Source: Porticoccaceae bacterium
Lineage (GTDB): Bacteria > Pseudomonadota > Gammaproteobacteria > Pseudomonadales > Porticoccaceae
Direction: 5' to 3'
DNA: 33,769 nucleotides
Assembly: GCA_029238255.1 (NCBI GenBank)
Contig: JAQWGK010000062.1
Coordinates: 1-33,769, forward strand
The notes below the pieces were generated by a model. The model had not been told where the DNA came from and ran no database searches. It saw only the letters and a program-made list of their open reading frames with translations. Of the stretch, positions 25,634 through 33,713 are shown piece after piece. The first letter of the stretch is position 1, and the number at the start of each line of letters is the position of its first letter. The position numbers and the translations under genes are program-made.

Positions 25634-26864
25634 TATTTTTAAAATGCTCCAGCGCATCCAGCGCACTGACCACACCGTCCTCATGAAAACCGTAACGCCA
25701 GTAGGCACCACAGTAAAAAGTGCGGGCAGTATTGATCTCCGCCTGTCGCGCCTGTGCGGCGACCGACTCTGGCGTGTATACCGGATGCTGATAATTCATG
25801 CGCTTTAATACTTTACTCGGATCAATTGCGTCACTGTTATTTAAAGTTACGCAAAATTGCTCCGGGCACTCAAAGCCCTGCAGAATATTCATATTGTAAG
25901 TGACCGGAACCCGACCCTGCTCGCCCTCAAGCAGATGGTAATTCCAAGCCGCCCATGCAAGCTTGCGCAGGGGCATAACCGACTCATCTGTATGCAACAG
26001 CACTTCGTTATCCTGATAGGTTATTGCGCCCAACACCTGCTGTTCCGCTTCACTGGGATCGGCCAACATAGCCAGTGCCTGATCACTGTGACTGGCAATA
26101 AATACCGCATCAAAATGCTCTTCGCCAGCAGCGCTGGTAATTACCACACCGGTCTCTGTGCGCTGGACTTTTTTAACTGGCGTAGAGAGTCTAATCCTGT
26201 CTTTAAAGGAGGCGGTTAAGGCACTGGCATAGGTTTTTGAGCCACCTTTAATCACGTACCAGTCGGGGCGATCATTAACACTGAGCAGACCGTGATTCTG
26301 AAAGAAGCGAATAAGGTAACGGGCTGGGAACTGATACATTATTTGCAGATCCGCCGACCACACAGCGGCAGCCATAGGGATTAAATACAGATCAATAAAG
26401 TTCTGGCTGTAGTTACCGCGCTGCAGATATTCTCCAAGGGTAATATCGTCGATATCCTCGGTGACCAGTGCGCTGGCTTCTTTATTAAAGCGCAGAATCT
26501 CAAAAATCATCTTCCAGAACGAGGGACGCAATAAATTGCGACGCTGGGCAAACAGGCTGTTTAGGGTTGAACCCATATATTCCAGACCGGTCTTCTCGCA
26601 CTTAATACCAAAGCTCATGGTGGACAGCTGTTCTTCTACGCCTAGCTCGGCCAGTAACTTTATAAAATTGGGATAGGTTTTGTGATTAAAAACAATAAAG
26701 CCTGAGTCGACTTTATAGGTTTTACCATTGGATTCTATATCGTGGGTGTGGGTGTGACCGCCAATATAATTATTGGCCTCAAATACAGTGATCTCGTGCT
26801 CTTTATTGAGATGGTAAGCGGCGACATTACCGGAGATTCCTGTGCCAATAACTGCAATTTTCAT
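25623..26864 (-). CDS. FAD-dependent amine-oxidase-like oxidoreductase
   Basis: 413 residues. The N-terminal Rossmann fold has IGTGISGNVAAYHL (G7-x-G9-x2-G12), followed by the acidic ribose site VFEANNYIGGHTHTHDI. The rest follows the flavin amine oxidase/phytoene desaturase-like plan, with FHEDGVVSALDA at the C-terminus covering the FAD. In the Cfa/DUF1365 context the substrate is likely an acyl chain of phospholipid rather than an amine. Related genes in Rhodobacter are, as I recall, in the RpoE-ChrR singlet-oxygen regulon and furan fatty acid pathway; that link is inference here. A 42-bp gap separates it from the upstream lipocalin gene. Confidence 0.9.
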   Translation of the reverse strand: MKIAVIGTGISGNVAAYHLNKEHEITVFEANNYIGGHTHTHDIESNGKTYKVDSGFIVFNHKTYPNFIKLLAELGVEEQLSTMSFGIKCEKTGLEYMGSTLNSLFAQRRNLLRPSFWKMIFEILRFNKEASALVTEDIDDITLGEYLQRGNYSQNFIDLYLIPMAAAVWSADLQIMYQFPARYLIRFFQNHGLLSVNDRPDWYVIKGGSKTYASALTASFKDRIRLSTPVKKVQRTETGVVITSAAGEEHFDAVFIASHSDQALAMLADPSEAEQQVLGAITYQDNEVLLHTDESVMPLRKLAWAAWNYHLLEGEQGRVPVTYNMNILQGFECPEQFCVTLNNSDAIDPSKVLKRMNYQHPVYTPESVAAQARQAEINTARTFYCGAYWRYGFHEDGVVSALDALEHFKNSFQ

Positions 26865-26906
26865 ATTTTCACTTGTACTTCTATTTTTGTTATTTTTATA
26901 TTTCTT

Positions 26907-27443
26907 TTATTGAATGTCAGCCATCTGGTGCGGGGCTTTTTCCAACATCTCAGAATTGTATCCGAGCGCGGTGACAAAGTTCTCTAATTCTACATAAATA
27001 TGCGCCGGTATTTGCGGGCTGCGGGCCATTATCCACACATAGTCGCGATTGTTGCGACCAATTATCGTGTATTGGTACTCATCATCCAGATAGACAATGC
27101 GATAGTCCGCTTTAATTGGCCATATAAATTGCATACCCCACTCGGCATTGGTCTGGGCATTTTTGATAAAACCGCGGGGCTGATAGGTTTTTTTCTCCCC
27201 ATCAAACCCATCGGCATTAAAGGTAAAGGTAGTGGCAATAGTGCCATCAGTATCCAGTCGGTAGGACTCAATGGGATTGTGTGCGCCCTTCTCTACAAAG
27301 GTGGGAATATTGGCGATCACATACCAGTCACCCATAAAGCGCTCGATATCCACATATTCAACCGTTGCCATAGGTGGCTGGGAATTGCAGCTTGCCAGTA
27401 GAAAAAACAATGGTGCCAAAACGGTTAGCTTTAAGTTTTTCAT
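26907..27443 (-). CDS. Lipocalin family outer-membrane lipoprotein (Blc-like)
   Basis: 178 residues from ATG 27443, two bases after the preceding TGA (TGAtaATG), with AGGA upstream. Lipobox LLASC near residue 19. Lipocalin motif 1 reads ERFMGDWYVIANIP (the G-x-W), and later YTIIGRNNRDYVWIMARSP matches the TDYxxxY-like second signature of bacterial lipocalins. Blc-type proteins bind fatty acids or lysophospholipids at the outer membrane, which suits the lipid-modification operon. Confidence 0.93.
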   Translation of the reverse strand: MKNLKLTVLAPLFFLLASCNSQPPMATVEYVDIERFMGDWYVIANIPTFVEKGAHNPIESYRLDTDGTIATTFTFNADGFDGEKKTYQPRGFIKNAQTNAEWGMQFIWPIKADYRIVYLDDEYQYTIIGRNNRDYVWIMARSPQIPAHIYVELENFVTALGYNSEMLEKAPHQMADIQ

Positions 27444-27445
27444 TA

Positions 27446-28102
27446 TCAATGTCCTGTGTGGGGTGAAAGCGCTTCAAAAATCCGCTGATAGCGAATTAAG
27501 CCACCGATCTGCAACTTTGATTCCAGCGACAGCCAGTTACCCGCCGCATCGTATTGCAAGCGCACATCGGCCTCGGGGCCAGCGATAAGCATATGGGTAA
27601 TATTGCTCTGCTCAGATAGGCTGCTGCTGATCTCAACGGGAAGATACTGACCGGATTCAGCATTGAGAAGAAAATCCGCTTCGAGCAACTGAGGATTCCA
27701 GTAGGCAAAACCTCTGGCACAGCCATCAATAGCCTGAGAACCCTCTGCATTTGTCACGACCAAACCATTGGCACCAGAGGTCGCGTTAACAGTGATAGTT
27801 TTGCCCTGCTTTTGGGTTTGGCTTTTTAAGGAGACCAGACAGCCCCCCTGCCAAACTTCTTCGGCCTGATGGAGGTATTTTATTTTTTTGATCATTAGCA
27901 CCTTAAAGTCCAGATGCATGGTCGAGGAGACCTGAAGATTTTCACCCTGCTGAAGCAGGCGAAATTTGTGACTACCAACTTCTCGATCGTTGATAAACAC
28001 TTTGAAATCGAGATTTTTTTCAACCGTCTCAATCGGCGTTTCCAGTGCAGAACTACTCTGGATTAACAGCAGTAAAAGTACACCAGTTAAAGTCCTAATC
28101 AT
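27446..28102 (-). CDS. DUF6134-like exported protein
   Basis: 218 residues from ATG 28102, which has GGAGAAG at good spacing. The open frame extends to 28132 without a better start. An N-terminal signal peptide (MIRTLTGVLLLLLIQSSSA) is followed by a beta-rich body starting LDFKVFINDREVGSHKFRLL, then LDFKVLMIKKIKYLHQAEEVW and GFAYWNPQLLEADFLLN. I recognise the pattern as DUF6134 from memory. No enzymatic motif is evident; it may bind or carry a lipid in the periplasm. Tight spacing with both neighbours marks it as part of the operon. Confidence 0.75.
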   Translation of the reverse strand: MIRTLTGVLLLLLIQSSSALETPIETVEKNLDFKVFINDREVGSHKFRLLQQGENLQVSSTMHLDFKVLMIKKIKYLHQAEEVWQGGCLVSLKSQTQKQGKTITVNATSGANGLVVTNAEGSQAIDGCARGFAYWNPQLLEADFLLNAESGQYLPVEISSSLSEQSNITHMLIAGPEADVRLQYDAAGNWLSLESKLQIGGLIRYQRIFEALSPHTGH

Positions 28103-28135
28103 GTTGCTTCTCCAATCCATGGATTTGCCCAACCA

Positions 28136-28960
28136 CTACGTTTGCACGGCCACTATCTTACGTGGCTTCCAGGGGAAGAAGGTATTGGTGGAGTCTATAT
28201 AGGCCTGATAATCAGGTCTGCGTGAGGTAATGCCATTCTCCATATTGCCAACACCGGAGAACTTCATCAGCAAAAAGGTCATCACTAGCGGAGCCACTAA
28301 AATCCAAACAGAAGCGGTTGGAATCGCAAAGATAAACCATGCCCACCAGATACAAAACTCGCCGAAATAATTGGGGTGACGGCAGTAATGCCAGAGCCCG
28401 GTATTCAGAGTTTTTCTATCCTGTACTACCTTGTTGTTAAAAGCGTGCAACTGGTTGTCGGCAACGCTTTCAAATATAAAACCAAACAGCCATAGAGCCA
28501 CACCGGCACTGTGCCAGAAACTCCAGCTAAGGGCAGTTGCCGCGGTCGCACCGGCATCGAATACAGGAACAAAGATAATACTGATAATCCAAGCGATAAG
28601 GCTCTGGAATATAAAGATCAAATAGAGGCTTTTAAGGCCAAAATTTGGAGAATTGCGCTTGCGGATAACCTGATAGCGACGATCTTCAGGCTGGTTGCGA
28701 CCACGCTTCATCAAAAAGTAAGTCAACCTAAGCGCCCAGACAGTGACCATCAGCAACAGCACCAAGCTGACAGTGCTCTCTATACCCGTATGGTAGGCAT
28801 AGGTAGCTGCAGCTGCCAGTGACAGCAGCGACCAGATATAGTCGACTATGCTGACATCATCAATAGCCAGACTGATAAGCCAGGTGGTGCCCCCTATCAG
28901 AAGCAGTACCGGCAGTGCCTGCAACATTAGCTCCAGATTAATGCTAAGTAATAAACTCAT
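28136..28960 (-). CDS. DUF1295 / steroid 5-alpha-reductase-like membrane protein
   Basis: 274 residues with about six to seven membrane helices. The C-terminal part carries the family signature: NTGLWHYCRHPNYFGEFCIW, then MLKFSGVGNMENGITSRRPDY-type residues (positions near 235-260). This fold includes 3-oxo-5-alpha-steroid 4-dehydrogenases and isoprenylcysteine methyltransferase-like enzymes, so a NADPH-dependent reduction or methyl transfer on a lipid is plausible. Its ATG overlaps the preceding DUF2878 stop by 4 nt (ATGA), showing translational coupling. Confidence 0.9.
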   Translation of the reverse strand: MSLLLSINLELMLQALPVLLLIGGTTWLISLAIDDVSIVDYIWSLLSLAAAATYAYHTGIESTVSLVLLLMVTVWALRLTYFLMKRGRNQPEDRRYQVIRKRNSPNFGLKSLYLIFIFQSLIAWIISIIFVPVFDAGATAATALSWSFWHSAGVALWLFGFIFESVADNQLHAFNNKVVQDRKTLNTGLWHYCRHPNYFGEFCIWWAWFIFAIPTASVWILVAPLVMTFLLMKFSGVGNMENGITSRRPDYQAYIDSTNTFFPWKPRKIVAVQT

Positions 28961-29493
28961 TGAGCTTCTCCCTCAATTTGGCCATAGCCATTGATTCTTT
29001 CTGCTACCCAGAGGATTAGGGGCATAAGTATTGCCCAACCCAAGGAAAGTGCAATTAATGCGCGCTGGTTATCAATAAATTCAACGGCGCCGAGCTTTTC
29101 TCCGGCAATAAATGCCATCGGGCCAAACACCGCGCCCATAACGACAGCCAACAGCCAGCGGCCCTTCATCCAAGCCATAGAGACGTTAATAGTAGTTGCA
29201 AATAATGCCCACATAACCACCAGCCAGTAGGGTGCCAGGCTGCTACCTAGAGCAGAGGTTCCAGCATAGGCCAGCCAGTGCTGAGATAACAGCAGGGTTT
29301 CCCAAGAAAACCCAATGGCCGCAGCGGCCAAAACCAGATATAGCTCTGCGCGGAAGTCAGTAACTCTGTAGAGGTGTAGTGCAATCAAAAGGATAGCGAT
29401 GGATGAACCCAGCAGCGACATATTGCTGGCAGCACCGATCACACAGGCTAACCAGCCTATATGAAAAACACCAAAATTAAGAATTAGATTCAT
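28957..29493 (-). CDS. DUF2878 membrane protein
   Basis: 178 residues, five to six hydrophobic helices, with FHIGWLACVIGAAS near the start and SWETLLLSQHWLAYAG and APYWLVVMWALFATTIN in the middle. This is the DUF2878 pattern. Function unknown; members commonly accompany DUF1295 and Cfa-type genes. First gene of the seven-gene lipid operon, with a candidate ECF-type promoter 32-59 bp upstream. Confidence 0.87.
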   Translation of the reverse strand: MNLILNFGVFHIGWLACVIGAASNMSLLGSSIAILLIALHLYRVTDFRAELYLVLAAAAIGFSWETLLLSQHWLAYAGTSALGSSLAPYWLVVMWALFATTINVSMAWMKGRWLLAVVMGAVFGPMAFIAGEKLGAVEFIDNQRALIALSLGWAILMPLILWVAERINGYGQIEGEAQ

Positions 29494-29524
29494 CCGTTGG
29501 CCCCATTGCCTTTATTCTTCTGTT

Positions 29525-29552
29525 GTTACGCCCTATATCGGCAAAAGGATCA
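29525..29552 (-). promoter_or_regulatory. Candidate ECF sigma-factor promoter of the lipid operon
   Basis: Minus-strand TGATCC (29552-29547), 16-nt spacer, CGTAAC (29530-29525), about 31 nt before the DUF2878 ATG. As I remember it, TGATCC with a CGTAA/TAAG-type -10 is the promoter recognised by RpoE-ChrR (ECF11) sigma factors that drive Cfa/DUF1365/amine-oxidase genes in other proteobacteria. No such sigma factor gene is in the window. Confidence 0.5.
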
Positions 29553-29569
29553 TATACAGCGCTTACAAA

Positions 29570-29591
29570 AAAAGCCCTGTAGCGGGCTTTT
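29570..29591 (-). terminator. Rho-independent terminator of smrA
   Basis: Minus-strand reading: AAAAGCCC (29591-29584), GCTACA loop, GGGCTTTT (29577-29570), followed by a run of T. It ends the smrA transcript just before the lipid operon promoter. Confidence 0.88.
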
Positions 29592-29628
29592 AATTTATAG
29601 CTAGAGAACTGGATAACAGAGTTGCAGA

Positions 29629-30273
29629 TTAACGCTTGGTACGGCGCGCCTGCTCAAGTTTTTCACTGGTATTCTGGCGCGCAGCGCTGCTTTTCTTAAC
29701 CAACACATAGGTTGCACCTAGACCACCGTGATGCTTCTGTGCGGTGTGAAAGGCGAGCACCTGATCAAACTGTTTCAGCCAGTGATTAACACAGCTCTTC
29801 AGGATTGCCGGGCGTTCGCGACCCTCACCTTTACCATGAGTAATCAAAGCACAGCGCACCCCATGTTTTTGACAGTCATCAACAAAACGCCAAAGTGCCG
29901 TGCGCGCCTGCTCAACATTGTGGCGATGCAGGTCAAGCCGCGATTGAATTTCATATTTACCCATGCGCAGATTTTTATAGACCCCGTGCTGAACACCGGG
30001 ACGGGAAAATTCGAGGGGATCCAGCGCTGCGACCTGAGTGATAATACTGTCGGGATCGAGGAAGTTGCCATCGGCCTGCATTTCCAACTGCGCGGCTTTG
30101 CGACGGGCTATTACACCGGGAGTTACCTCAGCAGATTTGGGAACAAAGGCGGCACCTTTGCCCTTTAAAGGCTCAACATCGTCACCAAACATTGCGCCAA
30201 ACTGGTCTTGATCATCTGACTGTGGGTCGGCCTGTTGTCCGTTGGGTCTATTGTGGTTGCGGGCCGATGACAT
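29629..30273 (-). CDS. smrA: SmrA-type Smr-domain endonuclease
   Basis: 214 residues from ATG 30273, which has AGAGGAA at good spacing; an upstream in-frame start at 30300 is less likely. An acidic N-terminus leads to LDPLEFSRPGVQHGVYKNLR, as in E. coli SmrA (YdaL). The Smr domain has LDLHRHNVEQAR and ITHGKG, plus HHGGLGATYVLVKK at the end. Smr domains nick or cleave nucleic acids and may act in recombination or ribosome rescue. The canonical LDLHG reads LDLHR here. Divergent from slyD. Confidence 0.92.
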   Translation of the reverse strand: MSSARNHNRPNGQQADPQSDDQDQFGAMFGDDVEPLKGKGAAFVPKSAEVTPGVIARRKAAQLEMQADGNFLDPDSIITQVAALDPLEFSRPGVQHGVYKNLRMGKYEIQSRLDLHRHNVEQARTALWRFVDDCQKHGVRCALITHGKGEGRERPAILKSCVNHWLKQFDQVLAFHTAQKHHGGLGATYVLVKKSSAARQNTSEKLEQARRTKR

Positions 30274-30329
30274 GGCTGAGGTTCCTCTTGTTTTAACCAT
30301 CTTTCTATATTTTCTCGATCTTAAACTAG

Positions 30330-30352
30330 CCCCAGCCTGCGCTGGGGTGACG
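30330..30352. repeat. Short palindromic repeat (CCAGC..GCTGG type), copy 2
   Basis: CCCCAGC-CTGC-GCTGGGG followed by TGACG, matching 21098-21119 in design. It lies between divergent smrA and slyD. Dispersed intergenic repeat. Confidence 0.75.
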
Positions 30353-30446
30353 TTCCTGAAGCAGAAGGACGCAATTGATTTATGTACCCAGTGTCCACTT
30401 AGGGTAAAATCGCCGGCCTGTCATTTACCGCCATCAGGAACAGACT

Positions 30447-30950
30447 ATGCAGGTCAGCCACAACCACGTTATCACCCTTCACTATCAGCTTAAAGATGAT
30501 AATGAAGCAATTCTCGATAAAACTTACGGCAATGATGAACCAATGGTTTATCTGCACGGACATCGTCAGATGATTCGCGGCTTTGAGTTGGCGATTAAGG
30601 ACGCTGAAGTGGGTGAAAAACGCAGCTTTATGGTAATGCCTGCAGAGGGCTATGGGCTGCGCAATGTAAATAATACTCAGCGTATTCCAACCAAATATCT
30701 CAAACATGAAGGCCGGTTAAGCGCTGGCCAGAGCATTAATGTAAATACTGACAACGGTGTAAAACCGGGGACTATTATCAAGGTCGGAAAATTTAATGCG
30801 GATGTCGATATGAACCATCCACTGGCGGGTAAGAACCTTCACTTTGATGTAGAGATTCTCAATATCCGCGCCGCCACGGAGGAAGAAGTCTCCCAGGGTC
30901 GTGTTAATGGCAACGGTGACTGTGGTGGCTGCGCTAGCTGCGACAACTGA
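30447..30950 (+). CDS. slyD: FKBP-type peptidyl-prolyl isomerase SlyD
   Basis: 167 residues. It opens HVITLHYQLKDDNEAILDKT, then PMVYLHGHRQMIRGFELAI, the FKBP active-site strand; an insert-in-flap domain (RIPTKYLKHEGRL to VGKFNADVDMNHPLAGKNL) completes it. The tail GDCGGCASCDN is a short Cys cluster, less His-rich than E. coli SlyD, but could still bind nickel or other metal. It acts as prolyl isomerase/chaperone. Its stop overlaps the start of the permease gene by one base (TGATG). Confidence 0.95.
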   Translation: MQVSHNHVITLHYQLKDDNEAILDKTYGNDEPMVYLHGHRQMIRGFELAIKDAEVGEKRSFMVMPAEGYGLRNVNNTQRIPTKYLKHEGRLSAGQSINVNTDNGVKPGTIIKVGKFNADVDMNHPLAGKNLHFDVEILNIRAATEEEVSQGRVNGNGDCGGCASCDN

Positions 30951-31735
30951 TGGAGCTTGTCTGGCAGCAATACCTGCTTATTGTTCTGGTGTTTATATGG
31001 AGCGGCTTTGTTCGCTCCGGACTCGGCTTTGGCGGGGCGCTGTTTACCATCCCATTTTTATTGCTGATTCACAATGACCCGCTGTTTTTTCTACCGATTA
31101 TCTCTATACATTTATTATTTTTTGCCTCGCTGACCCTGCTACCGAAAATAGGTACCTCAAAGCAGTCATTAGATAAAACCGATCAGCAACCGCTACCGAC
31201 CGTTAACTGGCGCTTTGTACGCTACGCGCTGCTGATTATGATTATCCCCAAATTAGCTGGGGTTATTGGCCTGCTGATACTGCCGTCGGATTTAATGAAC
31301 TGCATTATTTTCGTTTTAATCGGTGCCTACTCAATGACCTATATTATCGGTCGCCCGCTTACCAGCAATAGTCGACTACTGGATATTCTATTTTTGGTTC
31401 TTGGAGCCTATATCAGCGGCACCTCGCTAATTGGCGGGCCACTGGTTATAGCCGTGGCCATGCGCCATATAAAATCCCATGAGTTTCGCAATACCCTATT
31501 TGTACTCTGGACGGTACTGGTCAGCATCAAGTTAGCGGCCTTTGCCTATGCCGGTGTCGATCTGCAATTTGCCGCGGCACTCTGGCTGCTGCCCTTTGCC
31601 GCTATTGGCCATTTTATTGGCCTGCGTTTTCATCAGCAGCTATTGCAGCAGAGCAATGCCCGCTTCTATCAAATCCTCGGTGGTGTGCTATTAACCGCCA
31701 GTGTTGCCGGGGTGGCGCAAATTCTCTACGGGTAG
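30950..31735 (+). CDS. TauE/SafE (TSUP) family permease
   Basis: 261 residues with about eight hydrophobic helices. The N-terminal repeat has GFVRSGLGFGGALFTIPFLL, and the second half has LGAYISGTSLIGGPLVIAVA, the two family repeats. Members export sulfite, sulfonates or other anions. No sulfur-metabolism gene is adjacent, so the substrate is open. Translation is coupled to slyD by the TGATG overlap, a combination with no obvious functional logic. Confidence 0.9.
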   Translation: MELVWQQYLLIVLVFIWSGFVRSGLGFGGALFTIPFLLLIHNDPLFFLPIISIHLLFFASLTLLPKIGTSKQSLDKTDQQPLPTVNWRFVRYALLIMIIPKLAGVIGLLILPSDLMNCIIFVLIGAYSMTYIIGRPLTSNSRLLDILFLVLGAYISGTSLIGGPLVIAVAMRHIKSHEFRNTLFVLWTVLVSIKLAAFAYAGVDLQFAAALWLLPFAAIGHFIGLRFHQQLLQQSNARFYQILGGVLLTASVAGVAQILYG

Positions 31736-31818
31736 AAGGCATCCACTGTGGCGATCGCGGCAAGCTTTGCTACTATAAAGGGAGTACAGCAGTCCATAAG
31801 GAAGGAATCCCGCAATCC

Positions 31819-33048
31819 ATGTCTCCTATTTTTGTGCGCCTGGCTATACCCGCTGTCTGCTTTGCAGCAGCGCTGATATTGCGCAACTGGTTTATCAGCC
31901 ATGGCCTCAACAACCCCACTGAAGATCTGACCTTCCTGCTTCTCAACCTTCCCTATATCTTACTCGCCCTGAGTGCGCTGTTAGCGCTGTTGAGTGAGCA
32001 CGCTGTGGAGGCCGGAATTAGCCTCTGTATGCTCTGTGCTTACTGGCTAGTTCAAACTCAACTGCAGGTGCCACTGGAAACTCAGCCTGCCGGACAGATA
32101 TATTATCTTCTCAACCTCCTATTACCCTGCCTGATATTTGCCTATGCCTTTCTGCCGGAACAGAGCTATCGACAGCCACTGGGACTAGCGGCAATTGCTC
32201 TGGCGCCGGTGATTATTATTCTGCTCGCGCGAATCATGGCCTTTGATAGCCAGCTGTTTTTTGCCTCGGCACAGCAAGCACTTGGCAATCCGGTTTTTAG
32301 CCATCTATCAGCCGCCTCCAGCGCGCTCTACCTTATCGTTTTTGGAGTCTGTCTGGGTCTCTGCATTTACCGCCAACAGACCTTGGAAAGCTCTCTGCTT
32401 GGCTGCACGCTGATTACCTACAGTACCTTTGGCTGGATCCACCTAAGCCATATTTCGGCCTTTATGTTTTCCGCTATTGGGGTGCTGCTAAGTATTAATT
32501 TGATTATCAGCTTGCTGACTATTGGTTATCGCGATGAACTCACCCAGATAGGTAACCGCCGGGCACTAAAACAGAGCGCCAAAAATCTCCGCGGCAGTTA
32601 CTCGGTGGCAATGGTGGATGCGGATTATTTTAAAAAGATCAATGATCAGTACGGCCACGACCTGGGTGATCAGGCGCTCAGAGTTATTGCTGGATTGCTG
32701 CGTAAAACTGCAGATGGAGCAAAGCCTTTTCGCTATGGCGGTGAGGAGTTCTGTCTGCTTTTTAAAGGAAAATCCCGACAGGAAGTCATAGATACGCTGG
32801 AGAATATTCGTCAGGCCATTGCTAATTACGATATGGTTATTCGAGATAAAAAACATCGCCCCAGAGCCTCAAAACAGGGTGAAAAACGCCGTGGTGCCAG
32901 TCGTCGCAACGGTGATCTGCGCCTGACCGTTAGCATCGGAGTTGCTAGCAGCGATAACAGCGGGCAGTTTGATCAGGTACTGAAAAAAGCTGACAAGGCA
33001 CTCTACCGCGCCAAAGCCAGAGGCCGCAATCGTGTGCAGGCGGCCTAG
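31819..33048 (+). CDS. Membrane-bound diguanylate cyclase (GGDEF)
   Basis: 409 residues. Seven or so hydrophobic helices (residues 1-240) form an unrecognised membrane sensor. The GGDEF domain begins YRDELTQIGNRRALKQ, then MVDADYFKKINDQYGHDLGD with metal and base contacts, and the active loop RYGGEEFCLLF. It should make cyclic di-GMP. The RxxD inhibitory site is not conserved in place (KTAD, two residues further away). A basic insert (about residues 350-373, KKHRPR through RRGASRRNG) interrupts the domain before LTVSIGVA. GGAAGGAA precedes the ATG. The 3' end overlaps the convergent nitroreductase gene by 4 nt. Confidence 0.94.
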   Translation: MSPIFVRLAIPAVCFAAALILRNWFISHGLNNPTEDLTFLLLNLPYILLALSALLALLSEHAVEAGISLCMLCAYWLVQTQLQVPLETQPAGQIYYLLNLLLPCLIFAYAFLPEQSYRQPLGLAAIALAPVIIILLARIMAFDSQLFFASAQQALGNPVFSHLSAASSALYLIVFGVCLGLCIYRQQTLESSLLGCTLITYSTFGWIHLSHISAFMFSAIGVLLSINLIISLLTIGYRDELTQIGNRRALKQSAKNLRGSYSVAMVDADYFKKINDQYGHDLGDQALRVIAGLLRKTADGAKPFRYGGEEFCLLFKGKSRQEVIDTLENIRQAIANYDMVIRDKKHRPRASKQGEKRRGASRRNGDLRLTVSIGVASSDNSGQFDQVLKKADKALYRAKARGRNRVQAA

Positions 33049-33713
33049 CTATGAAACACCGTTGTCTCTTCCAGAGCCGCGCGGTCAGTGCGGAAGTTAT
33101 TGGCAGCATCAGATTTATCTATATAGCCAAATGACAGTCCCATCAATAATTTAAAGTGACTCTCCACAGCCAGTTCTTCGCGAACCAAATCGGGGAAACA
33201 GCTAATGGATGTCTGGGGGCAGGACCCTATTCCGGCATTGGCAAGAGATAGCATTAGGGTCTGGGCATACATTCCCACATCGGCAGCAAGACGCACAGTC
33301 TCGGGAAATTCATCGGTGACAAAAACAAATGCCACATGGGGTGCATCAAAAAATTCAAAGTTGCGCATCCATGACCAGGCGCGCTTCTCTCGGTCCTGGC
33401 GTGTAACACCCTGGTACTCCCAGAGACCAAGTGCCGAACAGATCTGACGCTGTTTGTAGTCGCCGCTAAACTTACCCTTCCAGGGGAAATCAGGATTTCC
33501 CTCACCCCCTTCCAGTGCCGCAGCTTTCATTTTTTCCCGCATTCGATCACAGGCCTCACCAGACAACACATGCACATGCCAGGGCTGCACATTGCAGTTG
33601 GAGGGCGCCCAGCTAGCCAATTCAAAGACTTCTTTTAAGGTTCTCTCATCAACCGCTTTGGGTAAAAATCCGCGGTATGAATGTCGCGCTTTAACAACGT
33701 CGGTAAATTCCAT
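33045..33713 (-). CDS. Nitroreductase family FMN oxidoreductase
   Basis: 222 residues. It opens VVKARHSYRGFLPKAVDE, where the RxSxR-like stretch contacts FMN phosphate. ASWAPSNCNVQPWHVHVLSG is the family hallmark, and NAGIGSCPQTSISCFPDLVR is the C-terminal FMN-binding region. It fits NfsB/nitrobenzoate-type reductases using NAD(P)H; the natural substrate is unknown. AGAGAAAAG precedes the ATG. Nothing else is seen to the right edge (33714-33769). Confidence 0.93.
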   Translation of the reverse strand: MEFTDVVKARHSYRGFLPKAVDERTLKEVFELASWAPSNCNVQPWHVHVLSGEACDRMREKMKAAALEGGEGNPDFPWKGKFSGDYKQRQICSALGLWEYQGVTRQDREKRAWSWMRNFEFFDAPHVAFVFVTDEFPETVRLAADVGMYAQTLMLSLANAGIGSCPQTSISCFPDLVREELAVESHFKLLMGLSFGYIDKSDAANNFRTDRAALEETTVFHS

